From Colius striatus (lineage: Eukaryota > Chordata > Aves > Coliiformes > Coliidae): a stretch of DNA of 64,000 bases. Made by a program: the position numbers and the translations under genes. The notes under the pieces are model-generated. The model was not told the origin of the DNA, ran no database searches, and saw only the letters and a list, made by a program, of their open reading frames with translations. The stretch is taken from assembly GCF_028858725.1 (NCBI RefSeq), contig NC_084759.1, forward strand, positions 140,658,671 to 140,722,670, written 5' to 3'. Numbering within the stretch: position 1 is the first letter of the stretch; every line of letters begins with the position of its first letter. Shown in pieces: positions 53,904 through 64,000 of the stretch.

Positions 53904-56900
53904 ATAGTTAATTACTGTGTGTAATGGTTATTTTAGCAGACCTGTGGGGGTAGTAATGCTGGATTATTGCTGTTCTATCAGCTGTCTCTAGTGATCACCC
54001 AAAAGCAAGGAAAATTGCTGTCCCTTGAGATATCACCTACTGTTGATGTCCTCTGAAGTGTGACCTGCTGACTATCTGCGCTTCTGCTAGTGCACATGTG
54101 GAACACCTGAGTGTAGTGAACCCTTTAAGTCTGCTTGAACTGCTCTTTAAATAGAGCTCTTTTGGTATTCCTGACAGCTAATATACTGATGCTTTAATCA
54201 TTTGTTGATTTATTGAAGTGATGGTATCCTTGGGCTAATGGGACAAACATTCAGTTCACAATTTGAAGGCTGCACAGCATTCTAAAGGATCGTTTTAGTA
54301 AGCAGTGGAAAACTTGGTCTTTCCAGGCAGGCAGCACATGATGCAAGAAAGAATTCTGTGCTTGTACCAGCTGCGATTTGCAAGTGCAGTGAAAATGGGG
54401 TTTCAAGCAAAGCCTGTCATGAGCTAGCAGATCAGAAACTTTCCAGTTTCTTCTGGGAAGGTGGGGAAACAGGTTTATCTGCAAATTTTTACTTATGAGA
54501 TGTGTTTCTCCCTTGGATGTCTTTAAGATTTTCACAAGACTTGCAAGTAATGGGTTTCAAGTTGTTGCCTTCTGAGAGCTGCTATTCACAAAATGCGTTT
54601 GGGCACTTGCAGATTCAGTGGCTGGTGTTGGTTGGCTTTCTTGCATCTTCATAAAATTGGGTTGGTTTTTTTTCCTGGTGTTTGATTAGATCTAGAGTGT
54701 GACTTGTCCTCTAAAAGCCTGGCAGCAAGGGATTTCGTAGCAGTTGAAAGAAGGGAGAGTGCAGACCTGTTAATGCATAACCACCCCTAAACAGTGAAGG
54801 GTAGGATTCCAGTTCTGTAGCTGCATTAATGTACCTTGAAGGGAGCTCAGCCAGCTTAAAACATCCTATGAATGCCATTCTCAAACTATTTGTGAAGTAG
54901 GTGGCTTCCTGCTACTGATGAAGGTAATAAGGAATCATACTACTATAAAAATTCTTATTGATAGAGGTTAACCATTACACTGAGAAAACAGACTTTATCT
55001 TCAAATGCTTCTTTTAAATCTTTCCGCTACCGTGGAGGCCTGACTTCACAGGCAATATGGTTGTGGTCAGAATAACTTCCAGTAGGCTGAACAGATAAAA
55101 TTGAGCTCATGTACAGCATAAGGAGAGAGTCAATGTCTGACTCTAAGCAATATTGTCCTCTAATGCTGATTCTCCTAATGTAAATTGATTATTATAACTT
55201 GAAATTCTGGTCTTAAAAGCAACTACAGAAAGCTTCAGTTTTGCAAGTGTTTTGTACCTCTACAGTGTGATAAATAAAAGCCCAAAGGCATCTAAAAAAC
55301 CAGCTAATGCTCTCAGATTAGTCTGAGCTGTGACAGAAAGCTGTTTGGGGCAATGTTGACTGACTGGGAAATATCAGTTTTGTGACAAGTGGGTTCTGGC
55401 AAGAAGTAAAATTGAGGGTCAGGGTTTCCAAAACAGTACATTGGGTTCTGTTAGTTTCCTCTGTTTTCTTTTCACTGAAACTTTGTGAAAGCTTGTGCCT
55501 GAAATTTTCCATCCCGAGTGGGGATTTTACTGGAGAAGACTTTTCAGGCAGACTGGTCTGCAGCAGAAGGGAGTGTAGCTGGCATTTCAGAGTGGAGTGA
55601 TGTAGTAACAGGCAAGCTCTGTGTTTTGCTGGATGACTTAGCAGGAAAGAATTTGGAAAGGGTTGTTCAGGGACACGGTGCAGCATTTAACGTGGACACT
55701 GGGTGAAATAAGAGTGGGAATAGAGGAGCAACAGAAGCACCTGAGTGAAGGGACAGCAATGCCTGATGACTCTGAACTGCTGCTTCAAGGCCAGATCTAA
55801 TTCAAGCTGAGGCAGAGGTAGAGCCAGTCTTCTGCACTGCAGCCAAGCCTTTGTTTCATCTAAGTTGACCTCTGGGGATTGTTACAGTAAAATGTCTGTT
55901 TTGCCGCCATACTTGTGCCACGCTGTCTGCCTGCAAGGGTAGAGGTTTCTTTTCATCTCCTAAAAGGTAAAGTGGGAAGATCAAAGGATTAGATATCCGG
56001 AGCTTTGCATTGCTGCTAACTGAGCTCTTCCTGCTCTAACTGTTCACAGCATTTGTTTTTGTATTGTGATTTGACAGATCTCTGGGTTTCTGATCAAAGA
56101 AATTTTTAAGGACAAATGCAATCTTGTAGCTCTTCCAATGAAAAGTGGTTGTGTTTTTGTTTTGTATTTTTGATTTAAGAACTTGTAGTTCAGCTCCACC
56201 TCGTTGGCCTCTCTTACTAGACTTTCTCAGGATCCTGGTGCAATAGTTCAACTAGTGTGATACCATAGCACATCCTAGGAAGAGGAGTCCAGCCTGCAGG
56301 AAGGAGACAAATATGTTCTCAAGACAAGTAGAGGTCATACTTGCACCCAACTTCTTTCACTTTAAGCTGCACTCTGTCACTGCTTGAGATGATGCCACAT
56401 TAGTAGGCCTCTCATGTTACAACAAAATGGCTCTGACAGAACAGATCCATTTCCATAGTAGCAGAGAATTATAGTGAGCTAACTTATTAGTGAAAACAGG
56501 TAGAAGAAATTGGCAGTTATCTCCCTGGGGAAGGCAAGAAACTTCTGTATAGATCATTGGGGGTGGCTGAGGAGAACACAGGCAGCTGCTGGAATTGTCA
56601 CCTTCCTGATAGGAGGTAGGACCACAGACTTGCAGATGTGTCAGGTTGCTATTGACACTCCTTTGGGAGAAAATGGCTTAACTTCTGATATTGGAACACA
56701 AATACACAAGCCTACCTGGCTGCAATCACTTTCTCCATGATGCTTAGCTTGGTCTTTGTAAGACCAGACTAACTCTCTGGGGAAGGAGAGGCAAGATCTC
56801 TCCTCGTGCTGAGCTCAAGAGACTGAGATGAAGTGCATACTGTAACATTTGTGCAGAGTTGTGAAATCCAGGGCACAGGAAACTAAATTATCCAAAACAG

Positions 56901-59900
56901 GAAAAGCAAACCCTGTGTTTATACTTATTAATCTCTATTCACTATGCTGAAGATATGACTAGAAATCTGGAGTCTTGCTTAACAGGAGCACAAAGGAAGT
57001 GGCTTGGGACAAGTTATTTTCTTTTTAATCACTTAATCCTCCCCTAGTTTGTCATCTGTGAACTCTGTCAGTGTCTACTTGTAATCTCTCCCTCTGCCTT
57101 GTGCTGGGTCACTTAAAGTACAAACATCTGTAAAACTACATTCTTCCCCAATTTAAGTGAAAAAAAAAGGAAGCTGAATATACAACCCAGCTTTTTTGAA
57201 CTGAGATGAGCCTGATTACAAGCCAGCTGCCAACTGCTTATGAGAACAGCTGAACTGAATAGGATTAACTACTACCTGCTGCAGCATCCTATCTCCACTG
57301 TGGCCAAAACCAATTCTTAAGGTAAGCTGAGCATTGCAGTGGTGTGTTCTTAAACTGTCAGAATATTTCAAGATCTTTCAGTGTTTGTCAGCCATTGGTT
57401 AACTCTTACTTGTTCAGTTACTTTGTCACTTGGTTCTGTTCCAAGGGAATCATTTTTGACACCTGTGCATCTCATGAAGGTGCACTCTCTGTTGCTTGTT
57501 TTGGGCTTGTCTCCTGCTAGATTCATTTGGTGCTGCTGGTTTTTACAGTGGAGGAGATGGCAAGTGGTCTTATTTCCAGTCACACTTAGCAAATCTGAAG
57601 CAGTGTGTGTGGAAAACTTCTGGTGTAGCTCCCGACACTGGTGTCAGGTTGAGGAAAGTCTTGGTCTACTTAATTGCAGTCTGTATAAATTATCCTAGGC
57701 CATTGATTGTCCTAGGCAGTGTTCTAGAAGTCTTTAAGATAAAGAGCAAGGGAACAAAACTTTCTGTGAAGGATTAAATGCAAAAAGTTCATAGAATGTG
57801 TCTCAGTCTTACTGCTTCTTTGTTTCTGTTTGAATTATATTGAGCTCAATGTGATTGAGCTTGGGATTAGATGAAAAACCTGAGCAGCAATTAATTTTTT
57901 AATTATTACCCAGGTTATCCCGTTTTCCTTCCAAAACATGGGCTTGACTATACAAGAATAGATGAACTGCACAACAAAAGCTCAAGTCAGGGGATAATGT
58001 GTTGTTGATACAAAGGCAAAATTCTAAGCTGAGATGTTTTCTACTTACTGGGTTCAGGTCAGTGGCATGGATAATCTCACTGCTGACTAGGAAAGAAGTA
58101 TCTGTGAGTTTGGTTTGAGAGCACTGTTACATAGCTGCTAGAAACTGAATTATTTGGGGATTATATAAGTTTTCCTGTAATTCCAACAGAAAGCTAATGA
58201 TTTTGCTCCTCAGGAACTAGTCACACAGGAATAGAAGCTGCTAGTCGTTCAAGAAAGTGACTTGAAGACAATTGTAGCATGTCTTTTCCTCTCTTTTGTT
58301 AAAACAAAACACTTGCTCTTAAGTCAACTGAATTTACAGTAGCAGCAAACCAAGCCCAAGTCTGTACCCTAGCGTGTCACAGCAATTTTTATTAACACAC
58401 AAATTCTATATAAAGCAGGGTCTGCACTCATAAAAACCCATAGAACAGGCTGGAACACTTCTGGAATTCTCAAAACCAAATACAAGGGAGATGTTGCTTT
58501 GTAGCTTCCTCTCTACAGATGGCAGTGGCCTTGTGGCATGCATATTGAGTGAAACCAGGCAGTGTGTTCCCTAGCAGCTTATAGACTTGCTGCTGTGAGG
58601 CAGCAATGGTCTGCTAGAGAGGCACCTTGTCTTTAAGTCATGGCTGCAGCTCAGCTGCAAAGCAGAAGGTACTTTATTTCCCAGTAACTGACATAACCCA
58701 ATGATTTTTTTTCTCTTTTTACCTTTGGTGAAGTCACTGCAGCTGAAAGATCTATTGTCTCTAAAACAAATGCACAATCTCTGGCTTCTAACTTGTTTTG
58801 AATTTTTTACTATTATATGACTACTGTGATCATCTAGTCTGACTTCCTGCCTACCACAGTCTATAAACATCCTGTAAATAACTTCAAGTCTGCAAGCAGT
58901 GATTAAATTGGAATGTTGCTTGAAAGTTCCTATGAAACAGAATATTTTAAGCTAGGCTCTACACCACAGCCCCTGCTGCTGTAGACTGACAGCCTGACCA
59001 GAGTGTGAATGCCTGGAAGCAGAGCACCTTTCACAAAGCTTATTTTCTAGTTGTGGCTATGATGATACCCTGTAAGTGTCCTTCCCATTTACCATGTTCA
59101 AAGGGGAGAAAAAGGAATGTACTCATCACAAGCACCTTCCTGTCCACACCACTGAACTGTAACTGTTTGGTGTCAGTTGCTGATACGCTCCTTGAGACCT
59201 CTTTCTTTACAAAAGTAGCTGTAGGAAATGCAATTTGTTGCAACTGCTGTGCCATTTCTAGGGCACCTGTTATTCAAACATCTTGCAAAAGTCTGAAGTA
59301 ATTCAAAGATTTGTCATCATTTCCTTTTCTAGACTTTTAAACCTCAACTACAAAGAAAATCAGTTGGAAAAGGATATCCATGAAGTATCCTAGCCTGAAC
59401 CTTAATTACACAATTGGCCTTCCTCTCTGCAGGCAGAGCTGATCCACATTGTTCTGCTGCTGGGCTGGAGGAACCTAAAGCAATTACAGCAGTTTGAGTC
59501 GTGTTAAGAGTTCAAGAGCTAGAAGTCTTGATTAACATTAATACTCCAGTAATTAATACTTCATTAATACTCCAGTAGATGCAGGGGCAACAAAGTACTT
59601 TCTTTAGCAGAGAAAACAGCATCGGAATGACATCCTTTGAGTCAAAACACAAGCAGGCAGGATCTAGGAAACATTACCAGAGAGCAAAATTTCTACCATT
59701 GGTTTTAGGGAAGCTGCCCAACTTTTCTGCTTGTTAAGTAAGGCAGTTGCCAAACAAAATAATTCCTCCTTGTCTCCTTTATCAGATTTTGGATTTGCTG
59801 GGAGAGATTCACAGTCTTAACTGCAGCCATTCTACTGATAAAGGCAGTATTTATATACTCTTGTAGATATGATAAACCAAACAGACAAATCTCCTACCAG

Positions 59901-61686
59901 TTTATTAGTTTTTAGCAGTTCATAAGTAGGAAACCTCATTAAGAAAATGGCTCCTGTCACAGCAGTGTCCTCTAAAGATCTTTGTCTTATGCTGAACTAA
60001 GTCTCAAGCAGCATGTTGTCTTATAAAGGTCAGCTGCATTGGATGGATTATCTTGAATTAACTGAAAGTTATCATATGTTGTGACCTTTTATCCAAAAAT
60101 ACAACCACTGGGAGAATCTGAATTTTTCTAAAACTTGTCAGAATTTAAGACAAAGAACGATTTTCACTGATACCAAAGGTTCAGGATTATTGAACTTTTT
60201 TATCATTATTAAGTAAGAGAATATATTTTGTGACAACTGAGAATTTTGGTACAAGAGTGAAGGCACACATGTAACTGTGGTAAGGGAAGCAGCTGCATGA
60301 AGATCACCCTCCAGAAAGCCTGTAAGCTACTTTTTTCCATGTTGAGTACATATTTCATTTGCCTTGTATTAAATCACAACATATTACAAATAGCTTGAAG
60401 TTATTAGATGTAGTTCTGATCGCTGGAGGATCTGCAGATAAGTCCCATATTGACCTTCTGAAAAAGGATAGTCCTTGTGATTTTTTTTTTTTGTTGTTTT
60501 TTGCATCTGAAAAAAGAATGTGACTAAAACACTTTAAGGATCTAGTCCTTAAGAAAAATCTTTAGTTCTGCAAAGGTTTTGAGGTGGGGGAAAAAAAAAA
60601 TCTCTGAACTACAGTAAAGACATGTAACAGGAGCCTGCTTAGTGTACACAGAGCAGTGGATGTCAATGGTGTGGAACCTTCTCATACACTAGTGACTTTA
60701 TTCTCAAAAGATAATATATCTGTTGCTTAGCTGAAATTGCCAAACTTCCCTGTGATACTAAATCTCTCTTGTGAACTTAGTCTGCTATTAAATAAGTGGG
60801 TAACCTGGGAAAACAGAATAAATTGCAGGTCTTTAAGTCTGTATCTAACCATTCTGTTAGCTTGATGTGTATTTATGCCGCTGTTAAGGCACTAAGTACA
60901 GCTTTTCACTTCAAACAAACTTACAACTCTTAATTCTTAAAATAGCATTTATTTACACTGACTCTTATATGAAGTAGCCAAAGAAAACAGGGAGGGGGGG
61001 GAAAGCTGCTTATTTATTTTGGAGTTTCCCAGCTGATGTTGGTTTTCAGACAGCAGTTTGGTATGCATCTGGTACAAGATCTCTTAACACACAATGTACA
61101 TGCAAAAATCCCACAGCCACCAGCCTGTTCAGGGTGGACAATGGTCCAATTAAACTCTAGCGCAGGATTCCAGTGGACATGGATGTAGCCAAGTATTGGC
61201 TGAGCTTCCTTCTTTTTATTTTTAAGTGGAGCTAGCAAATACCATTTGTTAAGAAGATATCCAGTGATAATCTAAGGTCCTAAACAGCTAGGGCACTGCA
61301 GTCTGCAGAAAGACAAGTCAAAGTTAATTTGCAGAAGGAACAGCAGTGTTGCATTTGTTGAAGCACTGGTAGTGTGTAATAGATGCACACTTGGGTGAAC
61401 AATGAATAAGTGTCCTAAGTTACAGTGCTGGTGGGGTCTAATTATATCATGTATATTACAAAGTGGAAAAAGGGCTTTCTTACTTAATGTGTTCTGATGA
61501 AGGAGACATGACTCCTTAAAGGTCTCTTAAAGTCAAGTTTTGCAGTTGTAAACAAGTAATCTACGTGGTATCTGATAGACAAAAGGTTTTGCCAGTTCCA
61601 TATATGAAGGAGATAACTTTGTTCCCCTGGCAGAGTGGATTTTTCTGTGTTATCACAGTTAATAATTTTATGAGATACTGGTTTAC
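53904..61686. other. Intergenic, no gene recognised
   Basis: AT-rich unique-looking DNA with poly-T/poly-A runs (60481-60500, 60590-60600). No CR1, LTR or AKR exon match was found in my reading. All open frames are short and lack domain features. Confidence 0.5.
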
Positions 61687-63202
61687 CTTAAAATTTTCCT
61701 CTAGAGAGTGTGGAGTGACAGATTTGGGAATTACATTCCCATTTCTTTGGCTCTGCAGCTGGATAAGCACCTGCAGTAAGAGATAGGGAATTAGGGCCTA
61801 GTGTCCCATCCGGCTTCTGAAAGCCAGAAGCCATGCCATGCCAACATGGTTATGAGGGAATAATTCTGCTGGTAATTTGAGCTAGCTCCCACAGAGAAGC
61901 ACTGCAGTAAACCCCTCTGTGTTATTGCATGAGCTCTTTTAATCATGATCTGCCTCTGAATTTCAGATGGCAGCATGAGAGTGCATTGAACAAAAGATAA
62001 GGATTTTCCAGGAAGCCTGTGTGTAGAAGTGGCTGGCAGGCCAGTTAAAGTCCCCAACCATTGATAAATCTTCTGTCTTGTCATTAAAAGTAGTGTTAGA
62101 GGTAATGCTTTAAAAAGTGTTACAGTGTGTATGAGACAGCTGGAACTCAGCTTTCTATAATAACTCTGTAAATAGATACTGTAGCACAAGTGAAAAAAAT
62201 GCTTATTTTCACCAGGGAAAATACTATGACCAGTGTTAACCTGAGATGGGGTTTTGTTGCATGGAAATTCCTTAATTTGGGGAACTTGAATGCAATTTCC
62301 TTAACGTGGGAGTCGTAAAAAAAGAGAAACATCCTTAGACTGGGACCTGGGAAAATAAAAAGCAGACTTGAATTGCTGTCTTCTCCCTCCAGCACTGTGG
62401 TGTAAATATTATTCAAATGCTAGGAAAGCATCATCTGGCACACTTGGAATTGACCATCTTCTGGTTGCTCCAGTCCCTGCCTTCATTCTTTGCATTTTCT
62501 CCCTGGCTGGTGTGTGACAAGAGCCCTGTGCAGTTCCTTGTACAACATGTCACTGTAATGTGTTTCAGTGCAGCCTAGGATAAGGGCAGGAATTTCTTTG
62601 GTCCACATCCCAAAAGTTTCATCTCAAGAATGTGGGCAGCTGTCATGTCCTTTACATGTCCCAGGTCAGAGAAGGTCATGAAGACTGGAACAAACGCAAC
62701 ATTTGTTTGTGTCATTCCTTTACAAACCTCATCCATTTGTCTCAGCAGGACTGCAAAGTTGCTATTTTCATAAGCACGTGGTGCCTTGTTTTGATTAGGG
62801 TTGAGGTTTGTTTTAGTTCAGAAGAATTCTCTTACGTGCTTAACAAGCTCCCTCAAGCACAATTAAGGACTTCAATACTTTTTCTCCTAAATACAAAACT
62901 CTACTACCAAAAATGATATCAATTAGTGGAATGAGCATCACAGTAAGTGGGAGAGAAGATTTTTCTCAGTGGGGGCATTTTTAACACATTAGGAAATCTC
63001 TTTTTAATCATGTCAATTTTACTCTGTGGGGCTTCATCCAGATCCTCAGACTGGGTTACTCTTTTGGCTCCCATCTAAGAAAGAAGTCTCACAAAGCATT
63101 CTTATTATGGCCAGTTGGGTACAGTACACAGGGGCAAGAGGTCCCTTTGGAGTGGCAAAACTTAATCAGTTCTTCCCAAGGAAGACAGGAGTGGCTCTCA
63201 AT
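61687..63202 (-). pseudogene. Decayed AKR1B relic, exons 6-8, minus strand
   Basis: Three segments in the right order on the minus strand. Exon 6 at about 63093-63202 follows an AG acceptor and reads IESHSCLPWEELIKFCHSKG, against [20 protein letters not shown] in gene D. It ends at a GTGAGA donor in the normal phase but is three bases longer. Exon 7 at about 62241-62346 keeps a KDVSLF segment, then after a frameshift in a T run reads HVKEIAFK. It has about 23 extra bases before its ACAAAACCCC-like end. Exon 8 at 61687-61770 is exactly 84 bases, open, with CTGCAG and GTAAAC splice sites, and includes [10 protein letters not shown] did not find exons 9-10. Exons 1-5 may lie beyond the right edge. 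It is far more diverged than genes A-D. A pseudogene is most likely because of exon 7. Confidence 0.75.
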
Positions 63203-64000
63203 CTAGATCAACAATTACTACCCTATTATGAATTCAGTAGAATACAACTGAACTATTTATTATGAAAATATTATGCCCAGGTAGCCCTTCTGCTCATAAA
63301 TAAAAGAGGTTTACTGAGGGCAATTCCTCAGCTAATGAAACAATTCTTCTATCATAAGAAGCTTGTCATTTGGAACACAGTGTGTCGACAAGGAGCTGTT
63401 GTGGGAGAGCTAGAGCAGGATATCTGGTCATCGATGCCAATTAATTTCCCAAGGGAGAAGTATCATTTAGCAGAGGCACTGTGGTATAAGCAGTGCTGTG
63501 TCTCCGCCACCACCACCTATTTTCTTTCAAGCTAGCAAACAATAAAACAGCTAGACAGCTCTAATTACATTGGCACCTCCAGAAGAAAAGAAACAGGAGA
63601 AAAATCATCTACTACCAGCCTTTGGAGCGGAAGATAACATCTCTTCCAAAGCAGATGTAATTTTTATTTGCTTTCATAAGCAGCAGCCTGAAACATCCCC
63701 TTTTTTCCATAAAACGTGCCTTATCCTTCATCTGACAGAAGGAAAAAAGCATCAGCAAATTCTTCTGACCCTGGTGAGTCTCTTGTCTTCTCTTGACCAG
63801 GCTGTGCTGTGCACGTGGTGGGGGTGTAGGCCAAATGAAGCCCAAACCTTCAGCCAAGCAGAAATGTGAGGTTATTCCCAGGTTCTGTCTCCCACACAGC
63901 CTGTCACGTCTGCTTGCGTGGCACACACAGCTTCAGCAAAGGACTTTGGGCAAGTTCCAGTACTTTCTAGAAGGGAGAAATTGGGATGCTGTGGGTACAC
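63203..64000. other. Intergenic, nothing recognised
   Basis: I looked for an exon 5 match to extend the minus-strand AKR1B relic and saw none that was convincing. Confidence 0.45.

Noticed and set aside
57541-57570. 'gaggagatggcaa' string resembling exon 9 of AKR1B
   Set aside because: Only about 13 bases match, on the plus strand and without neighbouring exon similarity.

Overview
This window comes from a bird nuclear genome. Its genes are split into short exons with GT/AG introns, it carries CR1 LINE fragments, and it has endogenous retroviruses (ERVs) of avian type. The main content is a cluster of aldo-keto reductase 1B (AKR1B, aldose-reductase-like) genes. I call them A, B, C and D.

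Layout: (1) 1-14176 holds gene A on the minus strand, exons 1-5, with exon 6 onward beyond the left edge. Two antisense ERVs sit in its introns: a nearly complete env-less provirus in intron 3 (3133-9575) and a deleted, older element in intron 2 (10902-12920). (2) 14330-17754 holds two AKR1B pseudogene pieces in opposite orientations. (3) Genes B (19054-25486), C (28948-36688) and D (43650-53357) follow on the plus strand as tandem paralogs with the same ten-exon structure and shared 5' and 3' flank blocks. (4) 38940-41050 looks like an old minus-strand LTR element. (5) 53904-64000 is mostly plain intergenic DNA, but it hides a decayed minus-strand AKR1B relic (exons 8, 7 and 6 at 61687-63202).

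Gene A plus its promoter (1-14176) is an inverted copy of gene D (43362 to about 49110). Gene D keeps the empty target site of both ERVs, so both insertions can be read directly with 6-bp target duplications. The main provirus pairs an alpharetrovirus-type tRNA-Trp primer site with a betaretrovirus-like gag / dUTPase-protease / pol plan that has two recognisable -1 slippery heptamers. It has no env and at least four inactivating lesions.

Genes C and D read as intact 316-residue enzymes. Gene A is intact as far as visible. Gene B is open throughout, but it has lost its normal exon 2 splice acceptor and part of the cofactor safety-belt loop, so it is either a young pseudogene or a divergent isoform. 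All enzymes should be cytosolic NADPH-dependent carbonyl reductases. The paralogs differ at substrate-pocket and redox-switch positions, which suggests divergence of function within the cluster. No tRNA, rRNA or CRISPR features were seen.
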